Shown here: positions 31,778 to 43,200 of the stretch, one piece after another
Layout of the letters: each line of letters begins with the position of its first letter
Numbering within the stretch: position 1 is the stretch's first letter
NCBI GenBank assembly: GCA_002344825.1
Contig: DDUN01000004.1
Location: 1,570-49,897, forward strand
Source: Candidatus Multiplicimicrobium inquinatum
GTDB lineage: Bacteria > Omnitrophota > Omnitrophia > Omnitrophales > Aquincolibacteriaceae
DNA length: 48,328 bases
Direction: 5' to 3'
Translations under genes and position numbers: made by a program
Notes under the pieces: generated by a model
Told to the model about the DNA's origin: nothing
Databases searched by the model: none
The model's input: the letters and a program-made list of their open reading frames with translations, nothing else

Positions 31778-32849
31778 ATTACTGAAGAAAATTCATTTTT
31801 CGATGCTTTTTTCAATGCTTGGATTGTCCGCTTTGGGCGTTTTATTTATTTTTAGTGCGTCTTTTGACAAGCCCGGTTTTTTTGAGTTAAAGCAATGTGT
31901 TTGGGTTGCCGCGGGACTTGTTGCTTACTTTATGGTTGCGGCGATGGGGTATCGCTCATTTCTCGGAATGTCTTATTTGTTTTATGCCTTCACTTTGCTT
32001 TTGCTGGTACTGGTGCATTTTTTGGGAACGACCGTGAATGGCGCCCGGCTTTGGTTTTCAATCGGACCGATTGCGATTCAGCCTTCCGAGTTTGCCAAAG
32101 TCGCGACCCTCTTAGCGATGGTTAAGTTTATCGGTAATTATCAGCCGGGAATGGGGCAGGCACGGCCTGTCTGGGGAACCGTGGCGATTGCGACTGTACC
32201 TTTTTTGATAATTTTAAAACAGCCTGATTTGGGGAGTGCCTTGATTTTTTTGCCGATGCTTTTCACCGTTTTGTTTTTGTGGGGGATTCGAATCCGGTAT
32301 TTAATTATGTCTATGTTGATTGGCTTAGTTTCCATGCCGATCGTCTGGAATTTTTTAAAGGCTTACCAAAAAAAACGTCTTTTGGTTTTCTGGGATCCTT
32401 CACTCGACCCTTTGGGAGCGGGTTATACCGCGATTCAATCTAAAATTGCCGTTGGCTCAGGCGGGTTGCTGGGGAAGGGGTTTTTGCTGGGAACTCAGAC
32501 TCAGCTTAACTTTGTTCCCGAACATCACACGGACTTTATTTTTAGTGTCATCGCGGAGGAGTGGGGGTTTATCGGTTCGCTCGCGCTGATTTGTTTGTAC
32601 GTCCTTTTATTTATTTCACTTTTCAGAATTTGTGATCACACCACCGACCCGAAGGCAAAGATGCTCGTTAGCGGAATCGCGGCACTTATTTTTTCGCAAG
32701 TTTTTATTAATATCGGAATGACTTTCGGCTGGATGCCGATTACGGGCTTGACCTTACCGCTGGTAAGTTACGGCGGGTCTTCATTTGTTTTGATTTGTTT
32801 TGCGCTTGCTTTGGCGTTAAGTGTGCATCGGGAGAGGTCTATTTTTTGA
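31770..32849 (+). CDS. rodA: Peptidoglycan glycosyltransferase RodA (SEDS family)
   Basis: This 359-residue protein has about ten membrane segments. NGARLWFSIGPIAIQPSEFAK, the KQPDLGSALIF loop with the catalytic Asp, the EHHTDFIFSVIAEEWGF loop and the C-terminal LPLVSYGGSS motif identify the SEDS family. It polymerises glycan strands with PBP2. The start is TTG within mrdA, so translation is coupled. It is the last gene of the mre operon. Confidence 0.96.
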   Translation: MFKLLKKIHFSMLFSMLGLSALGVLFIFSASFDKPGFFELKQCVWVAAGLVAYFMVAAMGYRSFLGMSYLFYAFTLLLLVLVHFLGTTVNGARLWFSIGPIAIQPSEFAKVATLLAMVKFIGNYQPGMGQARPVWGTVAIATVPFLIILKQPDLGSALIFLPMLFTVLFLWGIRIRYLIMSMLIGLVSMPIVWNFLKAYQKKRLLVFWDPSLDPLGAGYTAIQSKIAVGSGGLLGKGFLLGTQTQLNFVPEHHTDFIFSVIAEEWGFIGSLALICLYVLLFISLFRICDHTTDPKAKMLVSGIAALIFSQVFINIGMTFGWMPITGLTLPLVSYGGSSFVLICFALALALSVHRERSIF

Positions 32850-32872
32850 GATGTTGAGTCGCCGGTTGTGCC

Positions 32873-32918
32873 ATTTTGCGACTAGCAAAATTCCATCATG
32901 CGATGCGCCTAAGGCGCA
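32873..32918. other. Two perfect hairpins between rodA and tRNA-Pro
   Basis: ATTTTGC-GACTA-GCAAAAT (32873-32891) and TGCGCC-TAA-GGCGCA (32904-32918) stand between two convergent transcripts (rodA plus, tRNA-Pro minus). Neither has a T-run, so if they end transcription they do so weakly or with Rho. Confidence 0.45.
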
Positions 32919-32930
32919 GAGATAAAGTTA

Positions 32931-33005
32931 TCGGGATGGCAGGATTTGAACCTACGACATCTTGCTCCCAAAGCAAGCGCTCTAGCCAAGCTGAGCTACA
33001 CCCCG
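32931..33005 (-). tRNA. tRNA-Pro (anticodon TGG)
   Basis: On the minus strand the acceptor CGGGGTG pairs with CATCCCG (one G-T). The D arm is GCTCAGCTTGGCTAGAGC. The anticodon stem CTTGC/GCAAG holds loop TTTGGGA with TGG. The T arm is GTAGG-TTCAAAT-CCTGC, with discriminator A. CCA is not encoded, unlike in tRNA-Glu in this window. Confidence 0.95.
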
Positions 33006-33124
33006 TTAACGAGCTGCGATTCTACTCATTCGCCTGACAAGAATCTAGAAGAACTTATTTTTTGTGAAGAGAGTTTTTTGGGAAAATAAGGCCAGGGGGC
33101 TTGCTTCTGACCGCAAAAAAAATC

Positions 33125-33844
33125 TTAGTTTTCATATCCCGGGCGTTTCAAATCAATTCTATTCGCGAGTTTCATCATGTTCGGCGTTAAGGTGTCATCC
33201 GAAACGCCCCAATTCCACTGAGATTGATGAACGTAATAAATCTCAAAAGTTTGATCAAGGCTTTGCTTCAAAAAGAGCAAAAGATGATTTTCAAATGTCC
33301 GGTTGCGGAATGCCCAAAAATTGCTTTTCCAGCGCAGAACAACCGACAAAAAAAGTCCCCGGTCTGTTTTAAGGTATTGCTCGAATTTTTCACTGTAGAT
33401 TTCTTTGGTTTTTGGGACGGTGTAAATCTGTTCCTCTTTAAGTTCCGGCAGGGCTACTCCCGAATACGCTAAAATTTGACGGTTTTGGTTGGTGCCTCGC
33501 AAATCCAAAAAAGCAGTGTGGAGCTCATTCCGGCTTGTTTTGCCGTTGCCGGTGTTTTTGACTTTAAAATTAAAAGTAACCCGATAGCCGCCGGTATTTG
33601 TTTGAGAGTAACGCGCGTTCGCGTCAGTGATTGTGAGAGCCGGCAGCTGAAAAAAATAGACGTAGCCCAAATACCCGATCACAATTCCGATGAGAACAAA
33701 AAAGACAACCCTCAGAGGGCTATGGTTAAGCATGACCGATGCGCGAAATTTCTGTTCGGCGGTCGGTTCAAAACTTTCGCTGTCCTGAGGAGCGATAAAC
33801 TCAGGCAGTTCAGTGGGGTTCTTAGGTTTTTCATTTTCGTTCAT
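33125..33844 (-). CDS. Single-pass membrane protein of unknown function
   Basis: This 239-residue protein has an acidic N-terminal tail (1-40), one membrane segment (about 46-66) and a beta-rich extracytoplasmic part. That part begins with a GYRVTFNFKVKNTGNGKTSRN pattern typical of immunoglobulin-like/LEA14-like strands, and ends in a WKSNFWAFRNRTFENH-type aromatic/basic region. I recognise no named family. No good ribosome site is seen before ATG 33844; a start at the Met before the membrane segment is possible. Its tRNA-Pro neighbour is downstream on the same strand. Confidence 0.65.
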   Translation of the reverse strand: MNENEKPKNPTELPEFIAPQDSESFEPTAEQKFRASVMLNHSPLRVVFFVLIGIVIGYLGYVYFFQLPALTITDANARYSQTNTGGYRVTFNFKVKNTGNGKTSRNELHTAFLDLRGTNQNRQILAYSGVALPELKEEQIYTVPKTKEIYSEKFEQYLKTDRGLFLSVVLRWKSNFWAFRNRTFENHLLLFLKQSLDQTFEIYYVHQSQWNWGVSDDTLTPNMMKLANRIDLKRPGYEN

Positions 33845-34214
33845 AGATAGGGATTTTATCTAAAATAGATTCGGATTGCTCGGATTATTCACCATGCGGA
33901 TTTGCCCGCCAAGGCCTGACCAAAAACTCTAGTTAGGGTATGTGAAATGGGTTTATCAGGCTAAGCTTTAACAGGTCGCCATAGGGGATCAGTCCCAGTA
34001 GCCCCCATTATTCCGACAATCCTTTAATTCTTTCAGTAGCACCCTCGAAACCACTCTGTTGATGCTAAAAATTCTGTGAGGAATTGATTGCGAATGCTAT
34101 TTGTCGTTAGTGGTTTCTTTTTTGTATAAAGCAGAGCTCTTGCGGGAACTCCTTTCAGCAGGTAGTCTTACGGCACCTTAGTTTTTTAAAAATTTTTAAG
34201 AAAGGTCTGGGGGC
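33845..34214. other. 370-bp leader region before the giant gene
   Basis: No ORF of note. A GGGGATCAGTCCC inverted repeat lies near 33982-33997. A promoter (34101-34130) is the only other signal. I could not match it to a known riboswitch class on either strand. Confidence 0.4.
34101..34130 (+). promoter_or_regulatory. Putative promoter of the giant gene
   Basis: TTGTCG (34101-34106), an 18-bp spacer and TATAAA (34125-34130). The predicted leader is about 78 nt, ending in AAAGGTCTGGGGGC before the ATG. Confidence 0.5.
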
Positions 34215-37200
34215 ATGTTGCAGCATCAATCTTCAAGTTTCGGGCAATTTAAATCCAATTGTTGTGCCCTTTGCTTTCGCCGCTTTATTCCCGCATTTTT
34301 AATTTTTATTTTTTTGATGGTGGATGTTTTGTGCCCCATTCCTCAGGGATTTGCTAGTCCGATTTTTAATCAAGCAAGTCTTGCTTTGCCCTTGATTTCT
34401 TCCGAATTGGGGCGCGTGGAAGAAAGTTATGAAGGACGTTCCAGGAAAACGATTTATTTTCTTCAGGATGCGCATGACTCCCTTGAAGCCCAGGTCAACA
34501 TTGCCAAAATTATTAATGTGCTCGTTAAAAAAAGAGGGGTTAAAACCGTTTTTGAAGAGGGTTATGAAGGTGCGGTTCCAACGGATAGGTTTTTCGGATT
34601 CATAAAAGATTTAAAAATTAGGGAAAAAGTTTCTTATTTTCTTTTGGATAAACTTCGTATTGGCGGTGCGGAGTACGCACATATTAATCGGCTCGATGAT
34701 TTTAAATTGGTCGGGGCTGAGAACCTCAAGCTGTATGCTGCGAACATCGAGTATTATCAGAAGGCCTCCCGGAACAGGGAAGATATTGCCAGAGATTTGA
34801 ATGAGCTTATTACCCCTTTTTTGAATCTTGCGAATCGTTACTTTCCCAAAAATTTAAAAACGTGGATTAAGCTCAATGAACGTTTTGCGAATAACCAGCT
34901 GCCTCTTCTCAACTATCTAAGAGAACTTCAGGTGCTTTACCAGAAAGTGGGTCGAGGTCTTTCGTTTCCGCGGTTTGAAGATGAATACCCCGTGCTTTCC
35001 GTTCTTCTTCAAGTGGAAAAGGCTGCGGATAAAAATGTGGTTGAACAGCTGAATAAAATTAATTCAAAAGAAGTTTTCAAAGAAGTTTTGCGTCTGGAGC
35101 AAAGTATTTCCGCCGCGAGTCTCCCTGTTGAAAGAGATCAGCGTATTTTTTCTTATTATCAAGGACTACGGCTTTTGATTAAGTTGAATCAAATTAAGTT
35201 AACACAGCCGGAATATGAAGCAGTCAAGGAAAAGCTTGAAGAGCTTGATACGCAACAGCTTGCAGATTTTATTGCGACCTTAACCCGCCGCCCCCTTGTT
35301 CTGTCAAAGGGCTGGGAACGGAACGTGAAAGCCGCAAGCCGATTTTATGAGGTCGCTCAGGAGCGAGATCAGGCAATCAATGAACCCATCAGGAATTTTC
35401 TTCGAGATGAGAAGGAAAGTTCAGCCGCGCTTGTTTTTGGCGGATTTCATGCTGGTGCGATCAAAGAAATTTTACGTGCGCATCAGATTTCGTACCATGT
35501 GATTTCACCCAAGATAAACTCCATCGATAAAAAACATCAGAATTACTATAACGAGTTGATGCTGTCAGGACGACACTCTTTTGAAGCTCAGTTGACGGCG
35601 GAGGCAAGCCGTGCCGCTCGACCTCCTAGTATATTCTTCTCTGCTGCCGTGGACAGCCAGGATGAGGGGGTTCGGTTAAATATAGAAGCAATTGCGGAGC
35701 TGATTCAATCGTCGGCAGACCGCCTCTCTCCGATCACGATAGAAAACCATCTTGCGAGTTTGCCAGAGAAAGGTCATTCTCCGGATGTTGTAGCAGAAGA
35801 AATTACTCGAAGTGAGCTTCGCGAGGCTGAGGAATGGGAAGCGGAAATTATTGGCTGGCTTGGGTCTGATTCGGCTGAGATCCGAGACAGGGCGGTGTCG
35901 GAAATTGAGAAGCTAATGGAGGCTTACCCTAAACTGCTCGATCGCCCGCGCAGGATTTTGACGGCGAGCCGAGGGTTTTTCCCGATTTTTAAATTTATAT
36001 ACCATCAGAGTTTGCTGGCATCCCAAAAACTGAATAAGCCGAAAATTGTTGAATACGAGTTTGATTCAGAGAGTGATCCTGACATCCAATTTAAAAAAGC
36101 CGGTAAATTTGAAATACAGCTGAATGCGAAGCGAGGCAAACGACCGCCGGTGAGTCCCGAGGAACAAAAACCCGTCTTGGAAGTGATGCATCAATTTTTT
36201 AAGAATTTCTCTCCTGCGCTGAATGTTATGGCGATTCACCTGGGCGGTTATGAGGCAAGAATTGTGGTGAATCTCTTTCCTTACGGCCCCTACCATTTTA
36301 TGGTCGTTCCCAAAGATAACCGACCGCAATACTTGACTATGCATGACGTTGATTTTGCGCTTACGGTTTTGGAAGAGAATGCTGATTTGGGATTTCTTGG
36401 ATTTAACGGCTGGGGTGCCGCGGCTTCGATCAATCATTTGCATTTGCCCGGAATGGAGAGAGCGTTGCCTTTGCCGGTTGAAAATGAAGCCATCGAAGTG
36501 TTGGGCAGCTGGGGAGGAGTGGATGTTGGCTTGATTCCGCAGTGGCCCGCACCTGCTGTTGTGTTTATATCGAAAAACAGACAGTCGTTGGCGGTCACGG
36601 CAATGGAGTTTGTCCATGATCTGCAATTAAAAAACATCAACCACAATGTTTTGTTTACCCGTGAAAAAGTTTTTGTTTTTCCGCGCATCAATGAAATTTC
36701 TAATTTGCTTCAGGCACGGGTGGGAATTATGGAGTTGAGTGGGCATATTATCACCACGAATCTTGAGTGGGACGGGGACGAACAGTTGATCCAAGCGGCA
36801 TTGGCTGAAGTGAGTTTGGACACCGGGGCGGTAAAAAATTTAGCCACGGATTATTTGAAATTTGCGCGGACAAACAATATTACGCAAAGCAGGGTCGCCC
36901 TTGAACGAATTGCATCTCAAATGAAAGACGAATACGCTGCCATCGACGCGCTAGATTACAGTGATATCGATACGACTAAACCCCGCTCTGAAGCTCGAGA
37001 TACTGATCAATGGAGAGCAGAAATTTTAGCCGATCTTCGGTCATCAGCCTGGTCAGTCCGGGGAAATGCGGTTGTTGCGATGGGGCAATTGATTCAGTCG
37101 TTCCCTGCGTATGCCACGGAAGATTTTTTGGCGGAACTCGTCGCTATGTTTGCAGATTCCGATGAATTTCCGAGAATGCTTGCGGCGCAGTATCTTCATT

Positions 37201-40200
37201 ATTTTATTCATGTTAATCCCGATGCTTTTACGGAGAATATTTTAAAGATTTTCATCGATCGGCTCAGTGGTGACGGGGATTGGTTGGGCGGAAACATACT
37301 TTTGTCCTTTTTTCCGGGATCGATGTATGTGCCGCAAGGTTTAAATCGTTTAGGGATTTCTCCTGCCACTTTGAGTCAAATACGAAGTGCTTTTACAACG
37401 AGAAATTTTGAGTTGCTTTTGAATAAATTAGATTCCATACAGGGGCCATCCGATTGGGACGGGAAGCAAGATGCCCTGAGGTATGTTCGCTTATTCCTTG
37501 AAGCCGACAGTCAGTATGCGACTGATGTTTATTTTGAACGGGTGCATGGATGGCTCAGAGATGGTCATCCCGCGGTGAAAAAAGCCGCGCGTGATGCAAT
37601 TGATGCCTTTGTCAAAATTTCACCCAAATACGCTGTCGAAATTGAATCAGATCATTCTGGACAGCCTGGCTCTGAAAACACGCCGCCGCGGTCGGAGGCT
37701 CGCAAGAGTGCGGCTGAATATATGGCAGAACTCGTTAAAGACGAGTTCACTGAACAGCTCAACGGAAAGTATGGAAAATTTGAGCGGATTGGATGGGATG
37801 AGGGGGTTGATCGACTCGGTTGGGTAGACGTGGTCTCGGGTTTGGTCAATCGTCCTGATTTAGTACGGCAGGTAAAGTATGAAGCTGAATTGATTCGAGA
37901 GCGGTATAAACAGGTTGTTTTTGTCGGTATGGGGCTGCGGTCGGCAGAAACGGCTTTAGCTCTTGGAACAGATCACGCAGCTCCCACAGTTCATATTTTG
38001 GATACGACAGATCTAGGAGCGGTGAATCATCTCTTAGCTTCAATTGGGATGGGGTCTTCAGATGCAAATGCAAACCGGCAAGCGCTTGAACAAACCCTTT
38101 TCATCGGAATCAGTAAAGGTGGCGAAACGGTTGAGACGGTTAAAAATATAAACTATTTTGAGCAATTACTAGGTAATCATCAAATTGACCCGCGTCAGCA
38201 TATATGGGTGATGACTGATCCGGGCACGGCTATGGCTGCACGCTATGGTGCGGAAGGGTTTAAAGTTTTATCCATTCAATTGGATGGCAAGAAGGATATT
38301 GGAGGACGGTTTGCTGCTCCCGGAACCCGCATCTTTTTATTGCCCGCAGCCATTCGTGGGCATGATCCGGAAGCACTGTTGCGGCAAGCCGTTTCGAAGG
38401 GACGGCAGTCCTTCAAAAAAGAAGATTTGTTTTTAAAGTTGGCCGCACTGATCGGCTCTCAGGTGAACGCAAACAATACCGCGAACCTAGTAGTTTTCTT
38501 GCCTGTGGAACTGCGACCTTTATGGAAATGGATCGAAGCTTTGTTTGAAGAGACGCTGGGTAAGAATGGCGCTGGAGTCATGGTATGGGACGGAGAAGAT
38601 ATTGATTCCCATGTCTTTAACTCCACGGATCATCCTGCGATTGTGCTCAATGTTGAGGTCGAGTCGTCTCTTGAAAACGCGGAGGAAAAAAAGAAACGGG
38701 GGGAAATGATAGCTAGTTTGGAGGACCGTGGTTTTGCATCCCAGACTATTTCAATGCAGTCGAAGCGAGAGATATTATTTCTGCTCGAAGGCCTGAAAAG
38801 AACTGTCGCGGCTCTGGGGTTCCTTTGGGAGGTCAATATCGTCAATCAGCCGGTTCATCAAAGAAACAAAGCCGCGTTAAGTGAGTCGCAAAATCAAGGC
38901 GGATTGCTCAGTGTTTCTGAAGTCTTTGACCCCGTGTTGCTTTCTGAAATCATTACCATGAAGCGGGATTATGTCGAGTTGAGATTTTACGGTCAACCGA
39001 CCGAAGATGAGTATCGCGAGCTTCGTGAGTTGAAGCGTGTGATAGAAAAGCATGCGCTTGTGCCTGCAAAAATCAGCATTGCACCTGCCGCGGACCATGC
39101 GACGCTGCAAAGGATGAGTGAGGGACCGCAAAATTCTGTGGTGATTATTTTTGCAAGACCTGAGCCTGAAGTTCTTACTGGAAACTATGAAGGTGGGGCG
39201 AATAAAAGATTTGCGGCTCAAGCTTATCAAGAATTGGCAAGAGCAAATCGGCCCAGGGCCTTTGTTCAATTGAACGGGTCACCGCATCAGTCGGTGTATC
39301 AATTACGCGATATGAGACGGCAATTAGGATTGCATTTATCAAGCCATATTTTATCAACCAATCTTGTGAGGAAAATGACGCCGATTATTTTACGGCTTAA
39401 ACACCAAAGCCAGCTGACTGCCGATGTGGCAGATGAGCTTGGAAAGCTTCAGGCGGCATTGGTGAAATTCGAAGACAATTTAAAACCCGCTACTCCGGAC
39501 GATGTTAAGCTGGAACAACTCCGGAATGCGCTTACAGCAGTCGGGGTTCATTCACAAGTTTTGTTTCACAAAGATGTCGTTTCCCCGGATGGGCGCGAAT
39601 CTTACCGCGAAGTGCGTTATTTGAAATTTCAGCTTGCAAACGAAGACTGGGTGCTGAGTTCCGGAAGCGGTCCTCTGCGATGGGCTGATTACGGCGTTGC
39701 ATTGTTTCCTATGCGTTTTGTTAAGCATTACCGCGACTTTTTTTGGTTTTATGAATCGCATGGAATTCTTCCTTCAATATTAGAAGTTCCAAGGGAGCAT
39801 CGAGAATCACTTTTAACATCAGCGGTTGAGGCAGGGATTACCCATTATCATATTGATCAAACAGATGGGCAATTTGTGAAAAGGCAGACGGATAATTTGG
39901 ATGCCGCCTTGCTCGTTAAACGATTACTGCCAAGCGCTTTTGTGGAAACACATCTTATGGTTAGCGAAGCAAACTTGAACCAAGAGATTGAGAAATTTGT
40001 GAATGCGGGTGTGCAAAGAATTTATTTTCATGTTGAAGCTGTTTTAGAGACTGAAACCCTGAAAAAATTGATCCGCGGTTTGCATGAAAAAGGCATTCAG
40101 GCCGGGGTAACCTTGAATCCCGATACTGATATTCGGGTTTTAGATCCTTATCTTGCATTGTTGGATGCAATTCTCATTATGGATGTTGTACCAGGCGGTG

Positions 40201-43200
40201 GAGGAAGATCCTTTATTCCGGATGTTCTCACAAAGACATGGGAGCTCCGTAAAAAAGTGGAGGAAAGCGGATATTACATTGATTTGGTTAGTGATGGAGG
40301 AATTGCCGTTCATACTGCCAAACTGGCAGCCCTGCATGGCGCGGATGATGTGATCACGGGCGCCTTTATTTTTGGTAAGACGGAAAGTCTCTACGATGTG
40401 GGTCGAACGCAAGCCGCAGTTGATCAGTTGAACGGCGCAATGGTTCAAACTCACCGCCAGATGATGAAGGAATCTCTCCAATTCACTCAAGATGAAAACG
40501 GAAACGGCTACATTCTTTTATTGCCCCGTGCGGTGTCTGTAACGAGTCGGAAAATGCGAAATCCGCAGATACTTGAAAATGAGTTTATTCGAGATGCTTC
40601 TGGGGCTGAGTATGAATTTTTAAAAAACTTACAAGGTAATTTCCGCCGATCTTGGAAAATTTATGATCAGGCGATGAATCATAACGGATCCTTTTTTGAT
40701 GTTCTCGTGGTGACGGTCAAAGAATCAACGGTTGAAATGAACCGTCAGAGGATTGAGGCTTTGCGTGGGATTGCCTATCCCGCAAGCACGCCCGTCATTT
40801 TGGTCGTCGAACCTGATGGGCTACTGCGGGATTCCTTGAGCGGAGTTATTAACGCATCTTCGCAAGCGTTAAGGGGAATGGATAAGCTGGATTTAAATCC
40901 CAAAACAGCAAATGTTCTTTTGATTCAAATGGCGGGGGAAGCGAGCCGCAATCGACCGTTAAGCGGCTCCGCTGCGACGCCGGGCAAGCAATGGATGGTG
41001 AGCCCTTCCGGACAATCTCTTTTTGAAAGAACCATTTTCGAATCGCTGCAGTTTTTTAATCCAACTCATCCTGAATGGACGATTCGGGCGGTGGATCAAG
41101 TCGTCGGGGTTGGGCTGCCGGCTGAGGATTTGCTGACTGAGAAGGTAAAAGGGTATGCGACGTTTGGATCTTTTTTTGAAGTGGATGATTTTCCGCACCG
41201 TTTTCAGGCCGTTAAAGCTCAGCCTGACGGTTTGATCGCGCGGACCAAAGAAAAACCAAAGCCGGAGGAGATTTTCGAGTTTGTTGATCATCAGCGGATC
41301 GGAGGGATATTTTTTATACGGAAATTATCTTTCGAAGCTGTTCAGGGTTTAATCGAAGATTTTCAAGTCCCCGCGAATGAAAGACCTCTGCCGCTTTATT
41401 GGAATTACCATTTAAATGAAAGCTATCAGCTTCTCGATGCAGCTTTTTTTTCAGAAGATGAGCAGACCGATCTTGAGGCTTGGATTAAAGCGTATTTTGA
41501 TGCCGAAGAGGGATCTCTCAGCCGCAAGCTTCCGTTTCTTTATCCGGATTATTTGGCCATCAGGGAGCGTGCGTTGAACTTTAAGCGCCGGCATGGAATA
41601 GCATTTCGCGACATTGGGGCGAAATTTATTTTTGAAGATACGGGGACAAATCAAGATTACTTCGACCTTTTTCAAAAAACATTAAATTCCAGGGCATTGC
41701 AAATCATTTTTGATGTATTACCGGATTCTCAAGGTGATATTGTGATTGATTCTTCAAATATTAATATTGAGCGGCAATCGTCCTTAGATTCCCACTATAT
41801 TATTCGTAGTCATGGAGTCGCTGGGCAAAGCCGGGGCGGGCTCGTTATGGTCGGCGTTGAAAATAACTCGATCGATGTCGGCGCCGGAACTTTGCTTGTT
41901 GATTTACCATCGCAACCTGAGCTTATCCGATCGCCGGGTGGCAGGCTTGAAACGTTTGCGATTGTGGAGCATACTCGTTTCCGGATTTCTTATCCGCTGG
42001 AATCTAATCCGCAAACCATTTTATCCTCAAAGCAGTTTGGTCCGGACGGGCGTTATTCTTTGGAAGATATATGGCAGCAGGTTAAAAATAGAGGAAGGAA
42101 TCGATCCGAGTCGCGGACGGAACCCTTTTTGCCGCCAATGGAATTAATTGTTTTTGATATGGACGGCACTCTTTATTCTTCATCCGAACTATTGCAAGCT
42201 TATCGCGATGCAGCGTATGAACTTTACCGGGCGAGGTTTGGCGGCAGTTTCGATAAAGCGCGAGAACAAGTCGAGGCTCGCCGCACCGATTTGCGGGAGC
42301 AGGGTAAAACTTATGGTGACCGCGATGTTCTTGATTCTTTTGGTTTTACTTATGCTGAGAAAATTGATAATGAAAAACGGCTAATTCACATCTCGGAATA
42401 TCTCAGTAAAAATATTCTCTTGATAGAAAAAATTAAGAAACTTCGCGCAAAATATAAACTTGTTCTGGCTACGAACAATGCCGATGAAGCAACGCGTCAA
42501 ATTTTGAGCGTTTTGGAATTGACGGATATGTTTGATCGGGTTTATACCCAGGAGTCCACTGGGATTCATAAGCCGGATAAAAGAATTTTTGAATTGATTC
42601 AAGCGGATTATGGCCTTTTGCCTGCGCAAATGGTTTCGGTCGGAGACAGGCAGAATGCCGATATCGCTCCGGCACAAGGACTGGGTATGCACGGCATACT
42701 TGTCCGGGGTCCGGCTGACTTGATTTCGAATTTAGAAAAGCGAATGTCTGAAATTGAGCTTCAAAGTGTTCTGGACCTATTTCAAAGGGAACCAGTGATT
42801 TCTCAGTGGCGACAGCTGACTCAATTGCTGTCCGAATGGGATGAAGAACAGCAAGAGATGAAGCTTTATTTTGACGGTGCAACCGGGCAAGACGGTGTTT
42901 CTTTTTCCATTCCCGCACGGTTTGCTGATGCTTTGTCCGAGCCGGTTATAATTCCTTATATTTCCGCGCTCATTAACAATCGCGCGATGACGATTGGCCT
43001 GCAGTCGGTGCGTGTCGAGGGCCTTTCCGAACATGTCGGTCAATCGCTAAGACTATACTTGAATAAGCACTTCAGCCAGATTGAAACGATTTCCCAAGAT
43101 TATTACGGTCGAGCACCGGAGATTATGCCCGCATCGTCTGTTCAAGTGCCGTTGCCTGCCGATTCCTTTGAAACGATGAAGATTGCCGGGACATTTAAGC

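Noticed and set aside
33950..34030. Riboswitch before the giant gene
   Set aside because: The GGGGATCAGTCCC repeat and C-rich string did not fit c-di-GMP, preQ1, SAM, TPP or cobalamin layouts on either strand.
42840..43080. HPr-like PTS domain between HAD and ROK in the giant protein
   Set aside because: The length and strand pattern hinted at HPr, but the phospho-His and Ser site motifs are missing, so I left it unassigned.
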